Part shown: one piece after another, positions 54,478 to 63,106 of the stretch
How positions within the stretch are numbered: the first letter of the stretch is position 1
Layout of the letters: each line of letters starts with the position of its first letter
Assembly: GCF_963676065.1 (NCBI RefSeq)
Contig: NZ_OY780933.1
Span: 310,001-374,000, forward strand
Direction: 5' to 3'
DNA from: Maridesulfovibrio sp.
GTDB taxonomy: Bacteria > Desulfobacterota > Desulfovibrionia > Desulfovibrionales > Desulfovibrionaceae
Length of the DNA: 64,000 nucleotides
Made by a program: the position numbers and the translations under genes
Notes under the pieces: generated by a model
Told to the model about the DNA's origin: nothing
The model's input: the letters and a program-made list of their open reading frames with translations, nothing else
The model's database searches: none

Positions 54478-55596
54478 ATGAGGGAAGCATCTCGGGACAG
54501 GCTGAAGGCATTTTTAACCCTTCTGCCATCAATCATCCTGATCGCAATATTTGTATACGGTTTTATCGGCAACACCATCTGGATTTCCATGACAGACTGG
54601 GGCGGTTCCGGGTCTATGGCCCTTGATCCGCAAAAGAATTTCGTCGGTCTGGACAACTACGTGGATCTTTTCAACGGATTCCTTTCCAGCGGTTTCAGGC
54701 AGGATCTTGTCAACGCGGTTTATTACTCGGTCATGCTGCTGGCCGGTGCCATAGGACTTGGTATGTTCATCGCCATCCTGCTGGATCAGAAACCCAAGGG
54801 TGAAGATATCCTGCGTACAATTTTCCTTTACCCGATGTCCCTCTCTTTTATCGTTTCCGGTACCATCTGGCGCTGGCTGCTCGCCCCTCAGGGCGGGGTC
54901 AACATACTGCCCACCTACTTCGGATTCGATGCACTTGATTTCCAGTGGACCTCATCCACAAAAGCCGTACTTGAATTCAACTGGCAGAACCTGTTTCAGA
55001 TTCTGCTTTATATCGCGGCTTTCATCCTGATTCTGACCGGCCTGTTCCTGCTTAAGGGCAACCCGCAAAAAGCCGTAAAACGCTGGCTCGGTCCCGGAGT
55101 TGTCATCGGCGCTCTGGCATGGCTGGGCGGTTCCCTGCTTCCGCAGGCTCTTTTCATGGAAGAAACGCACGGCTTCAATCTGGCGACACTGGGTATCATC
55201 ATCGCTACAGTCTGGCAGTACGCCGGCTACACAATGGCCCTCTACCTTGCAGGGTTCAACGGTATTTCTCAGGATCTGCGCGACGCGGCAATGCTCGACG
55301 GGGCAAGCTCCACCGACTACTACCGCTTTGTCGCTATCCCCATGCTTAAACCGATCACCATCAGTGCGGTGATCATACTCTCGCACATCTCGCTGAAAAT
55401 GTTCGACATCATCTTCGCCATGACCGGACCGGACAATGCCCAGACCGGACACCCGGCCCTGAACATGTACATGACCACCTTCCGGGCCAACGATTTCGCC
55501 CGGGGCGCGGCTATCGCCATTGTTCTTTTCCTTGTGGCGGGAACATTTATCGTTCCTTATGTAATCAGCCAGTACAAACAAAGGAGAAGGGGATAA
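54478..55596 (+). CDS. ABC sugar permease 1 (MalF/GtsB type, with extra insertion)
   Basis: First helix TFLTLLPSIILIAIFVYGFIG-like near the N-terminus, then the WISMTDWGG segment and the ATPase-contact EAA loop LRDAAMLDGASSTDYYRFVAIPML. The length of 372 exceeds the usual 290-310. An extra segment (about residues 155-230) contains two hydrophobic helices (LFQILLYIAAFILILTGLFL and VVIGALAWLGGSLL) between the third helix and the EAA loop. AAAGGGG precedes the ATG by 8 nt. It ends 3 nt before the partner permease. Confidence 0.93.
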   Translation: MREASRDRLKAFLTLLPSIILIAIFVYGFIGNTIWISMTDWGGSGSMALDPQKNFVGLDNYVDLFNGFLSSGFRQDLVNAVYYSVMLLAGAIGLGMFIAILLDQKPKGEDILRTIFLYPMSLSFIVSGTIWRWLLAPQGGVNILPTYFGFDALDFQWTSSTKAVLEFNWQNLFQILLYIAAFILILTGLFLLKGNPQKAVKRWLGPGVVIGALAWLGGSLLPQALFMEETHGFNLATLGIIIATVWQYAGYTMALYLAGFNGISQDLRDAAMLDGASSTDYYRFVAIPMLKPITISAVIILSHISLKMFDIIFAMTGPDNAQTGHPALNMYMTTFRANDFARGAAIAIVLFLVAGTFIVPYVISQYKQRRRG

Positions 55597-55599
55597 ACC

Positions 55600-56439
55600 A
55601 TGAGTACAATTACCCGAAAATCATCCATCACCCCCGGCTCCATTCTGCTCTACGGATCACTTATCGTGCTGGCCCTGTTCTTCCTTATGCCTGCATATAT
55701 GGCAGTGGTTACCGCGCTGAAAGATCCAGCAACAATCAGTCTGCCCACCTCTTGGGAACTGCCGGATAAATTCAACTGGGCCAGCTTTCCGCAGGCATTC
55801 GGACTGCTGAAATCTGACATAGCCAATTCATTAATCCTGACAGTCTGCGCAACTACACTTTCAACTGTGCTTGGCTCACTGAACGGCTACGTTTTTTCCA
55901 AATGGAAATTCAAAGGCAGCGAACTGATCTTCACCCTGTTCCTTTTCGGCATGTTCATTCCCTATCAGGTTATCCTGATCCCGCTTTTCCAGACTCTGCG
56001 GGCCATGAACCTTTACGGAGGACTGCCGGGCCTTATCCTCGCCCACGTGGTTTACGGACTGCCCATAACCTCGCTGATTTTTCGTAACTTCTACGCCCAG
56101 ATTCCCACCGCGCTGGTGGAATCGGCACGACTGGACGGGGCCGGATTCTTCTCCATCTACACCAAAATCGTATTCCCGCTGTCCATACCCGGTTTCGTGG
56201 TCACCAGCCTCTGGCAGGTTACCCAGATATGGAACGAATTCCTCTGGGGTATCTGCCTTACCCGGCACGAAGACAACCCCATAACCGTAGGTTTAGCACA
56301 GCTCGCGGGAGGACAGGCCGTAAGCTGGAACCTACCCATGGCAGGATCAATCATGGCCGCCTTACCCGTGCTCATGATATATATCTTCCTTGGACGGTAC
56401 TTTATTCGCGGATTGCTTGCCGGTTCTGTTAAAGAATAG
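55600..56439 (+). CDS. ABC sugar permease 2 (MalG/GtsC type)
   Basis: Six predicted helices in 279 residues; the EAA loop is [22 protein letters not shown], which contacts the ATPase. The segment [20 protein letters not shown] is typical of MalG-like proteins. With permease 1, the binding protein and the ATPase it completes the importer. It is followed by a composite repeat region (56440-56664) rather than by a plain terminator, so at least part of the transcription may continue into the kinase gene. Confidence 0.95.
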   Translation: MSTITRKSSITPGSILLYGSLIVLALFFLMPAYMAVVTALKDPATISLPTSWELPDKFNWASFPQAFGLLKSDIANSLILTVCATTLSTVLGSLNGYVFSKWKFKGSELIFTLFLFGMFIPYQVILIPLFQTLRAMNLYGGLPGLILAHVVYGLPITSLIFRNFYAQIPTALVESARLDGAGFFSIYTKIVFPLSIPGFVVTSLWQVTQIWNEFLWGICLTRHEDNPITVGLAQLAGGQAVSWNLPMAGSIMAALPVLMIYIFLGRYFIRGLLAGSVKE

Positions 56440-56664
56440 CCTCCGGCGGCTCTCCGAGGGCCAAAGAAACTTTTTGAAAAAAGTTTCTCTGGACTCTTCA
56501 AAAACCTTCAGTATGTCTTCGACGACTTGAACGTACAGACATACACAGATAAAAAACAAATAATACATACGAAGCGGCGAAGCCCTGATAAAAAGTTTTG
56601 AAGGGATGAGGTCTGGGGAAGAGGAACTTTTCCCAAAAGTTCCCCTTCCCCAGCCGCCGGAGGC
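56440..56664. repeat. Composite intergenic repeat with two strong hairpins
   Basis: The left edge is GCCTCCGGCGGCT (56440-56452), the reverse complement of the right edge AGCCGCCGGAGGC (56652-56664). Inside are AGAAACTTTTT / AAAAAGTTTCT (56465-56475 with 56478-56488), the family word GGCGAAGCCC (56576 on), and a 19-bp stem CTGGGGAAGAGGAACTTTT / AAAAGTTCCCCTTCCCCAG (56613-56631 with 56635-56653) with one mismatch. The GGAGG of the right edge (56659-56663) is the ribosome site of the kinase gene. Confidence 0.75.
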
Positions 56665-56670
56665 ACATAT

Positions 56671-57555
56671 ATGAAACAACTCCTCATAGCGGGACTTGGT
56701 GAAATTCTTTTTGACGTACTGGCTGATTCTGAAGAGATTGGCGGTGCCCCGGTCAATTTTGCATATCATGCCGGGCGGCTGGGGGCGGACGGCGCGGCTA
56801 TCTCGACCATCGGGGATGATGAACGCGGACGACGCGCCATAAGTGAACTTATGAACCGGAAACTTTGTCTCTCGGGGGTTAGCGTTGACCCTGATCATGA
56901 GACTGGATACGTGGAAGCCCGGCTGGATGATCAAGGCGTTGCTACTTATCATTTCCCGGAAGACATTGCGTGGGATCACTTAAAATTAAACGATGTCGCC
57001 AAAGGTCTCGCCGCTGAAGTGGACGCGGTCTGCTTCGGAACTCTGGCCCAGCGCAGCCGGATAAGCCGTGAAGAAATCCGGGCTTTTCTTGATAAGGCCC
57101 CGCAGGCTTTAAAAATTTACGACATGAATCTGCGCCAGAATTTTTACAGCAAAGAAGTCATTAGCGACTCCCTGCAACGGGCGGATGTCTTAAAGCTGAA
57201 CGATGACGAGATCAATGTAATCGCTCCCATGTTCGGCTTAGTCGGCAATGAACGGGAGATGCTGAAAACACTGCATGACGAGTTTAACCTCAAGTGTTCG
57301 GTGCTGACCCGTGGAAGCAAGGGCAGCCTGATCATCGGAAAAGGCGAAGAGCTTGTACATCCCGGCATTGCGGTAAAGGATATCGCCGATACAATCGGAG
57401 CGGGAGATTCATTCACAGCGTCAGTCACCATCGGCCTTCTGCTGGAACATTCCCTTGAAAGTATCAGCGAACACGCCAACAGGCTGGCCGCTCACGTATG
57501 TTCCTGCAAAGGGGCCATGCCCGCGATTCCTGCAGAATTTAAGTTAATTAAATAA
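56671..57555 (+). CDS. PfkB-family sugar kinase, probably fructokinase
   Basis: Ribokinase-fold kinase of 294 residues with the N-terminal GEILFDVLADSEEIGGAPVNFAYHAGRLGADG and the catalytic/anion-hole motif DTIGAGDSFTASV near residue 244. The segment GGAPxNxAxH and its place before a D-lyxose/D-mannose isomerase suggest D-fructose as substrate, giving fructose-6-phosphate; other ketohexoses are possible. GGAGG stands 7 nt before the ATG and comes from the repeat element upstream. Confidence 0.88.
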   Translation: MKQLLIAGLGEILFDVLADSEEIGGAPVNFAYHAGRLGADGAAISTIGDDERGRRAISELMNRKLCLSGVSVDPDHETGYVEARLDDQGVATYHFPEDIAWDHLKLNDVAKGLAAEVDAVCFGTLAQRSRISREEIRAFLDKAPQALKIYDMNLRQNFYSKEVISDSLQRADVLKLNDDEINVIAPMFGLVGNEREMLKTLHDEFNLKCSVLTRGSKGSLIIGKGEELVHPGIAVKDIADTIGAGDSFTASVTIGLLLEHSLESISEHANRLAAHVCSCKGAMPAIPAEFKLIK

Positions 57556-57577
57556 TTTTTCAATACAGGACAGAAAA

Positions 57578-58249
57578 ATGAAAAGAAGTGAAATAAACGC
57601 ACTTATCGTCAAAGCCAAAGAATTTTACGCCGGCCACGGTTTCAGTCTTCCCAAATGGGCCTTCTGGGGACCGCAAGAATGGAAAGGCACAGGCGAAAGC
57701 GAAGTTGTGCGCAATATGCTCGGCTGGGATTTAACTGATTACGGCAAAGGCGACTTTGACAAAATGGGCCTCATTCTGTTCACCATCCGCAACGGCAACC
57801 TTAAGACCGGGGATCCCAAACCATACGCCGAAAAAATCATGATCCTGCGTGAAGGACAGCTCTGCCCAATGCATTTCCACTGGTCCAAACGCGAGGACAT
57901 CATCAACCGTGCAGGCGGCAATCTGGTCATTAAACTTTACGGTTCCAATGACGATGAATCAATGTCTGATCAGACTTTGGAAGTGAGTGTGGACGGCTTT
58001 GTGCGTACAGTGCAGCCGGGTGGAGAAATAGTTCTCGAACCGGGAGAATCAATCTGCCTTGAACCGGGCATGTACCATTGTTTTTATTGCGAAGAGGGAA
58101 CCGGCGATGTGATGGTCGGCGAAGTCAGCGCGGTCAACGACGACAACATAGACAACCGCTTCCATGAGCCGCTACCGCGTTTTCCAGAAGTGGACGAGGA
58201 CGAAGAACCGCTTCATCTGCTGGTCACTGACTATGCTAAGTACGTATAA
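57578..58249 (+). CDS. D-lyxose ketol-isomerase-type cupin enzyme
   Basis: Members of this cupin family interconvert D-lyxose with D-xylulose and D-mannose with D-fructose. The metal ligands are visible in CPMHFHWSKREDIINR (two His and Glu) and in LEPGMYHCFYCEEG (His). The length of 223 is typical. It begins 22 nt after the sugar kinase and ends in front of a strong terminator, closing the operon. Together with the kinase it would bring imported mannose into glycolysis without mannose kinase; that route is inference. Confidence 0.88.
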   Translation: MKRSEINALIVKAKEFYAGHGFSLPKWAFWGPQEWKGTGESEVVRNMLGWDLTDYGKGDFDKMGLILFTIRNGNLKTGDPKPYAEKIMILREGQLCPMHFHWSKREDIINRAGGNLVIKLYGSNDDESMSDQTLEVSVDGFVRTVQPGGEIVLEPGESICLEPGMYHCFYCEEGTGDVMVGEVSAVNDDNIDNRFHEPLPRFPEVDEDEEPLHLLVTDYAKYV

Positions 58250-58251
58250 AT

Positions 58252-58293
58252 AAAAAAATCCCGGACTGAACAACTTCAATCCGGGATTTTTTT
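58252..58293. terminator. Strong bidirectional terminator ending the sugar operon
   Basis: AAAAAAATCCCGG (58252-58264) pairs with CCGGGATTTTTTT (58281-58293); the loop can form a small inner TGAA/TTCA stem. It serves the rightward sugar operon and the leftward signalling genes. Confidence 0.88.
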
Positions 58294-58309
58294 GAAATAT
58301 TATTGTCAG

Positions 58310-59182
58310 TTAAGGCGCAATCAATTTAAAACGCACCAGTAATTTCTGCAGAGTTTCAAACATGATCGGCTTTATCAGATAACTGTCGGCATGGCATTCA
58401 TAGACGGCCTTGTGGATGTTTTCATCGTCATTCAGACTGCTGGCTATGAAAATTTTGGATTCCTTACCGAAGGTATCCATATTTTTGCTGCGCTCCATCT
58501 GCCGGATAGCTTTGCAAGCCTGCAAGCCGTCAATATTGGGCATCATGATATCAAGCATGATGACATCAAAATGCGGAATGTTCCCGGCAAGACTTTCCGA
58601 AACGGCCTGAATAGCCTCCACGCCATCCTTGGCCACATAGCAGGGCATATATTTTGAAAGAAAAGTGGTAAGAATCTTACGGCTGGTAAAATCGTCATCA
58701 ACGACCAAAGCTGTGGGGTTTTCCCTCAACTCGACTCTAGCGTCATCAGGTTCGGTCGGCGCGGATTTCTCCGGTGCAGTCTTTTCAACTGCGGATTCAT
58801 CGGGACTCTCCTCAAAGAGTTTGTAGCCCGGACCGAAATCTATTTTGTCATGCCCTTCCCCAACTATGCTGTCGAAGGCGGCTTCAATCTGGTCAAAACT
58901 CTTGAGCAGTACGGATATGCCCTTCTTGTCGATCTCCCTTTGCCCGGACCTTATGTCGGCACAGGCATCCTCAACCTTATGCACGAATTTTGAAAGGTTC
59001 GTCAGCCCCAGCATGGAGGAATTTCCCTTGATGCTATGCAGAGCCCTGAAGATGCGGTCTATTGAGTCCTGATCGTGAGCTTCCTCAAGGTTAAGAACAT
59101 CCTGCACGGCAAGCTCTGTTGCTTCACGACATTCCAGTACAAACTCATTAAGAAAAAATTCCGGTTCAAATCCTTCACTCAT
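58310..59182 (-). CDS. Hpt-receiver phosphorelay protein
   Basis: An N-terminal histidine phosphotransfer domain (about 10-110) has the phospho-His motif RALHSIKGNSS with H49. A receiver domain (about 163-288) shows ALVVDDDFTSRKIL, the phospho-Asp in VIMLDIMMPNIDG, and KPIMFETLQKLL. A Pro/Glu-rich linker (SPDESAVEKTAPEKSAPTEP) joins them. No output domain is present, so it moves phosphate between partners. It overlaps the single-receiver gene by 8 nt, suggesting that the two proteins work together. Confidence 0.92.
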   Translation of the reverse strand: MSEGFEPEFFLNEFVLECREATELAVQDVLNLEEAHDQDSIDRIFRALHSIKGNSSMLGLTNLSKFVHKVEDACADIRSGQREIDKKGISVLLKSFDQIEAAFDSIVGEGHDKIDFGPGYKLFEESPDESAVEKTAPEKSAPTEPDDARVELRENPTALVVDDDFTSRKILTTFLSKYMPCYVAKDGVEAIQAVSESLAGNIPHFDVIMLDIMMPNIDGLQACKAIRQMERSKNMDTFGKESKIFIASSLNDDENIHKAVYECHADSYLIKPIMFETLQKLLVRFKLIAP

Positions 59183-59579
59183 TTTCTATAAGACCTATTT
59201 CTTTCAGCTTGGCAGTCAAATTTTCCACAGTAATAGGCTTTGTAATGTAGTCCGTAACTTCACTCTTGTTAAAAGCTTCAAATACCGTTTTCACGTCCGA
59301 CAAAGCCGTTGCCATTATGATCACGCTTTCTTCCGCCGGAATAACATTAAATTCGCGCTCAATATTTCTAATTTCACGGGCTGCATCCAGTCCGTTCATC
59401 TCAGGCATCATAATGTCCATAAATACATAGTGGTAAGGATCTCTTTCCTTCAAAGCGGCCTTGAAAACATTTAAGGCTTCAGCGCCGTTAACAGCTACGT
59501 CAACTTCACCGTATTTACGCAAAAAAAGATGTAAAAAATTTCTTGAGGCAAAATCATCCTCAGCAACCAGAATCTTCAT
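59175..59579 (-). CDS. Single-domain response regulator
   Basis: A 134-residue receiver: acidic pocket in ILVAEDDFASRNFL, phospho-Asp in HYVFMDIMMPEMNGLD, Thr/Ser switch at IMATALSD, and the conserved lysine in YITKPITVENL. No output domain. It is encoded first in a two-gene unit with the Hpt-receiver protein, to which it may pass or from which it may receive phosphate. Confidence 0.92.
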   Translation of the reverse strand: MKILVAEDDFASRNFLHLFLRKYGEVDVAVNGAEALNVFKAALKERDPYHYVFMDIMMPEMNGLDAAREIRNIEREFNVIPAEESVIIMATALSDVKTVFEAFNKSEVTDYITKPITVENLTAKLKEIGLIENE

Positions 59580-59792
59580 TAGGCCACCTCATTGGCTGGT
59601 TTTCGGAATATTACCGGAGGATAACACGGCAACACCTCTCACACAAACATCATCTACCTATAAATATCAAAATTTCTCCCCAGACAGACTGCAAACTGAT
59701 TTTCTTGCCCGACAGCCTGAAAGAGCTTCTCTGGAAAACAAATACAACTGTACCGCTCTCCGGGTACATTATTAATGGGGAACACGAAAAGA

Positions 59793-60455
59793 TTAAAGCA
59801 GCGAGATAAGATCAGCCGGGGTATCAAGAACGAGATTGGCTCCTGCTTTAACAAGCTCCCCCTCTCCGCGGAATCCCCATCCGGCACCAACGGCAATCAT
59901 TCCCGCGTTAATCCCGGTTCTGATGTCCACATCGGAGTCACCGACGAACAGGGTCCTTTCCGGGGCAGCACCCATAGCTTTTGCAAGCTCAAGGGCGACA
60001 TCAGGTTCAGGCTTTAAGGGAATATCCCTGCGCCCGCCGTAGACAGCAAAGAAATCTACTTTCGGAAGGAATTTATTTACTGCCTGCACTGTGAATTCAT
60101 GGGGTTTATTAGAGAGTACGGCCATCTTTTTTCCGGCAGCGGCAAATTCCGCGAGAATTTCAGGAACACCGCCGTAGGGCCGGGCTACGGTATTAAGCCC
60201 CTGCTCAAATTCTTCCAGTAAGATAGGGACTAAACGGTCATAGGCATCCTGTGTCTGATGCCCTTCGGGAAGTGCGCGCCAAGCCAGTTTCTTTGCCCCG
60301 GACCCTACGAAATCACGATAGGAATCCACCGGATGAGGCTCAAATCCCATACGGGATAAGGCGGCGTTTCCGGCAGCCGCGATCTCTCCCAGAGTATCCA
60401 GCAGCGTGCCGTCCAGATCAAAAATTACAGCTGAAAAATCAAGTGAACATTCCAT
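59793..60455 (-). CDS. gph: HAD-family phosphatase (phosphoglycolate phosphatase-like)
   Basis: HAD hydrolase of 220 residues: motif I VIFDLDGTLLDT near residue 11, motif II in MAVLSNKPHEF, and motif IV in LFVGDSDVDIRTGINAG. The helical cap between motifs I and II is that of the Gph/PGMB subfamily. It probably removes phosphate from 2-phosphoglycolate or another small sugar phosphate. It lies between signalling genes without an evident tie to them. About 210 nt without a gene separate it from the receiver gene downstream, in which I see nothing. Confidence 0.85.
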   Translation of the reverse strand: MECSLDFSAVIFDLDGTLLDTLGEIAAAGNAALSRMGFEPHPVDSYRDFVGSGAKKLAWRALPEGHQTQDAYDRLVPILLEEFEQGLNTVARPYGGVPEILAEFAAAGKKMAVLSNKPHEFTVQAVNKFLPKVDFFAVYGGRRDIPLKPEPDVALELAKAMGAAPERTLFVGDSDVDIRTGINAGMIAVGAGWGFRGEGELVKAGANLVLDTPADLISLL

Positions 60456-60568
60456 TTTTAATACCTTAAAATATATTCATTATGTAAATTATTTTGTAGC
60501 GGCTATTGCTCTCATACTCCAAAAAAGGTAGCCATTATATAGAGATTCCATACCCTCGGAGAATTACC

Positions 60569-60952
60569 ATGCTAAGTACAAACGCAAGTATACTAATTGT
60601 TGATGACCATCAGAGCATGCGCCGTACAGTAGCTGATATAATGCGCATGCTTGGTTATTTCAATATCCATTATGCAGAAGACGGCATCATGGCATTGGCG
60701 CAGCTTCAGGAACATTCTTCCACCGAGCTGGTGCTTCTGGACTGGAATATGCCGCGCATGAGCGGCATTGACTGCCTACGGGAAATACGAAGCTCTCCAA
60801 AATTTGAAAAATTACCAGTGATAATGGTCACGGCAGAAGCGGAGCAGGAGCTCGTTGTTGAAGCTGTATCCGCTGGAGTCACCAACTATATTGTCAAACC
60901 CTTCACTCCGGCGACGCTGGAAAAAAAGATAAAAGAAATCTTCCCGGGCTAG
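60569..60952 (+). CDS. CheY-like response regulator
   Basis: Receiver of 127 residues: acidic pair in ILIVDDHQSMRRTVADIMR, phospho-Asp in LVLLDWNMPRMSGID (about 56), and YIVKPFTPATLEKKI. This DWNMP form is typical of CheY proteins that control flagellar rotation, though no chemotaxis genes are visible here. I chose the ATG at 60569, because GGAG stands 7 nt upstream; the frame runs back to 60506 without one. Its stop codon is only 7 nt from the convergent gene. Confidence 0.9.
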   Translation: MLSTNASILIVDDHQSMRRTVADIMRMLGYFNIHYAEDGIMALAQLQEHSSTELVLLDWNMPRMSGIDCLREIRSSPKFEKLPVIMVTAEAEQELVVEAVSAGVTNYIVKPFTPATLEKKIKEIFPG

Positions 60953-60959
60953 ACGAAGT

Positions 60960-62012
60960 TTACTGCGGGATTACCACGGTAACAATAACCTCGCCGTCCA
61001 TGCTGGTCATGGAGATGTCGCCCTTATGAGCCCTGGCTATCAGTTTTGCAGAATAAGTCCCCAAACCGGTTCCGCGGTCTTTGCCTGCTGTGGCATATTT
61101 TGAGAAAAATCTGGTTTTAATCTCATCCGGGACCTCACCTGGATTATGAACTGAAATGTGCACCGCATCATCAATCCGCTGCAGACGGACTTTGATTACT
61201 CCCCCCTTGAGGCAGGCATCCACGGCATTCCCGATCAGATTACCAAGCATGGAATAGCATAACAATTCTTCCGCCGAGACGATAAACTCCTGTTCCGGGC
61301 CGGCCTGATCATCTCCAATTTCCAGAATTAGTTCAAGCCCGCGCATCTGAGCTGTGTCTTCATGACCTATAAAAACCTTACGGACCACGGCAGCCAAATC
61401 TATCGATTCCGGGACAAAACTATAAGTTCCGCGCTCCATCTTGAACAGGGCGGTGGACATATTGATCATGGAAAGCAAAAGATATCCGGCATCTTCAATG
61501 CGGTTCAACATTGATTTAATATTCGCATCAAAATCGCCGGACATAAGGATTAACTGCGGCAGGCTGATTACACTGGTCAGCGGTGATTTGAGATCATGGC
61601 GCATAATGCGTTCCACATCCTCCCGCACACGGACGGCTTCCCTAAGTTCAAGGTGATTTCTTACTCTTGCTTTGACAATATCCGGGTTGAACGGCTTGGT
61701 AATATAATCAATGGCGCCAAGGGCCAGACCTTTGGTTTCGTCCCCCTCTTCACTAAGGGAAGTAACGAAAATAACCGGAATATCCTTAGTTTTTTCATTT
61801 GATTTCAAACGGCTAATAACTTCGTAGCCATCCATTCCCGGCATCATCACATCCAGCAGAATGATATCCGGAGTCTTGGTTTCAGCCAGCCTTAAAGCCT
61901 TTTCACCGTCCTTGGCAGCGATTATGGCGTAATCATCCTTAAGCAGTTCCATAAGTACATGCAAGTTCTCAGGGGCATCATCCACGGCCAACACGGTTTG
62001 TTTCTCTCTCAT
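60960..62012 (-). CDS. Receiver-histidine kinase protein
   Basis: Order is reversed relative to hybrid kinases: the receiver comes first (residues 1-125; TVLAVDDAPENLHVLMELL, IILLDVMMPGMDGYEV, YITKPFNPDIV), then a phosphoacceptor domain with MRHDLKSPLTSVISLPQ (His near 140), and an ATPase domain (LLCYSMLGNLIGNAVDAC; GTGLGTYSAKLIARAHKGDIS). Its receiver is very like that of the next gene, so they may answer to the same kinase. It starts 11 nt after the HD-GYP gene in the same operon. Confidence 0.92.
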   Translation of the reverse strand: MREKQTVLAVDDAPENLHVLMELLKDDYAIIAAKDGEKALRLAETKTPDIILLDVMMPGMDGYEVISRLKSNEKTKDIPVIFVTSLSEEGDETKGLALGAIDYITKPFNPDIVKARVRNHLELREAVRVREDVERIMRHDLKSPLTSVISLPQLILMSGDFDANIKSMLNRIEDAGYLLLSMINMSTALFKMERGTYSFVPESIDLAAVVRKVFIGHEDTAQMRGLELILEIGDDQAGPEQEFIVSAEELLCYSMLGNLIGNAVDACLKGGVIKVRLQRIDDAVHISVHNPGEVPDEIKTRFFSKYATAGKDRGTGLGTYSAKLIARAHKGDISMTSMDGEVIVTVVIPQ

Positions 62013-62023
62013 TCGCTCTTCCT

Positions 62024-63103
62024 TTACATCTTGAGGGTTTCCCGTTCCTCATCAAAATCAGCAAATTCAAGAGCAATTTCCCTGAATTCTTCCTGAATAT
62101 CCCAGAAAACGTCCACCAAACGCGGATCAAAATGAGTTCCGCGCCCTTCGGTTATGATTCTCACAGCCTTTGAATGAGGGAAAGGAGGCTTATAAACTCT
62201 CCGTGAAATCAACGCGTCATACACGTCGGCAATGGCCATGATCCGGGCGGAAAGGGGAATATCTTCTCCCGAAATTCCCATCGGATATCCCGAGCCGTCC
62301 CACTTTTCGTGATGGTTAAGAGAAATTTCGCGAGCGTTATGCAGAAATGAATTCCCGCCGAGAGACCGCTCTGCATTGGCCAGAGCATCGCTGCCGTACT
62401 TCGCGTGTTTTTTCATTTCTTCAAACTCTTCGCCTGTAAGTTTACCGGGCTTGAGCAAAATGGCATCCGGAACCGCAATCTTTCCTATATCGTGCAACGG
62501 GGCGGAAAGATAAAGAGTTTCAATCAATTCTTCATTCAGCTCCGCAGCGAAATTTTCATGTTTCATGGCATGTTTCGCAAGAGCCTTTACATAGTTCTGA
62601 GTCCGGGCGATGTGTCCCCCGGTTTCAGGATCGCGCCATTCAGCCAGTGCGGCAAAGGTTTCGATAGTAACCTTCTTAACCAGGGCAAGCTCTCTGGTGC
62701 GCTCCTTGACAACCTTTTCCAGATTATCCTTATGTTCCTTAAGCTCCAAGTGGTTCTTCACCCTCGCTTTAACCAGATCAGGACAAAAAGGCTTTACAAT
62801 AAAATCAACCGCGCCAAGCGCCAACCCTCTGGCCTCATCTTCCTCTTCCATGAGTGCCGTGATGAAGATGACCGGGATATCCTTAGTCCGCATATCGGCT
62901 TTCAATTTTTCGCAAACCTCATAGCCGTCCATACCGGGCATCATAATATCCAGCAGAACGATATCCGGCTGGGGTTTATTTCTTGCCAGTTCCAGAGCTT
63001 TTTCCCCGTTCTTTGCCGTGACTACCGCATAATCACTTTTGAGAGTCTCCATCAAAGCCAGCAGATTCTCAACAGTATCATCAACAATAAGTACCTGTTT
63101 CAT
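62024..63103 (-). CDS. Receiver-HD-GYP response regulator (cyclic-di-GMP phosphodiesterase type)
   Basis: An N-terminal receiver (VLIVDDTVENLLALMETL, IVLLDIMMPGMDGYEV) is linked by a short coiled coil to an HD-GYP domain. The latter has the metal-binding HDIGKIAVPDAILLKPGKL and the HHEKWDGSGYP signature (GYP in full), plus IMAIADVYDALISRR. Such enzymes degrade cyclic-di-GMP. The length of 359 is as in the RpfG group. It is followed closely by the receiver-kinase gene, and lies 3 nt after the hybrid kinase gene. Confidence 0.94.
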   Translation of the reverse strand: MKQVLIVDDTVENLLALMETLKSDYAVVTAKNGEKALELARNKPQPDIVLLDIMMPGMDGYEVCEKLKADMRTKDIPVIFITALMEEEDEARGLALGAVDFIVKPFCPDLVKARVKNHLELKEHKDNLEKVVKERTRELALVKKVTIETFAALAEWRDPETGGHIARTQNYVKALAKHAMKHENFAAELNEELIETLYLSAPLHDIGKIAVPDAILLKPGKLTGEEFEEMKKHAKYGSDALANAERSLGGNSFLHNAREISLNHHEKWDGSGYPMGISGEDIPLSARIMAIADVYDALISRRVYKPPFPHSKAVRIITEGRGTHFDPRLVDVFWDIQEEFREIALEFADFDEERETLKM

Positions 63104-63106
63104 AGC

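Noticed and set aside
54952..55581. A 209-codon open frame antisense to permease 1
   Set aside because: Its composition is that of a reversed membrane protein (His, Asp, Gly rich), it is fully embedded in a real gene, and it has no start signal.
59580..59792. Small gene in the gap between receiver and phosphatase
   Set aside because: Frames of 80-104 codons cross this gap, but they extend into neighbouring genes on the other strand, have no ribosome site and show no conserved pattern.
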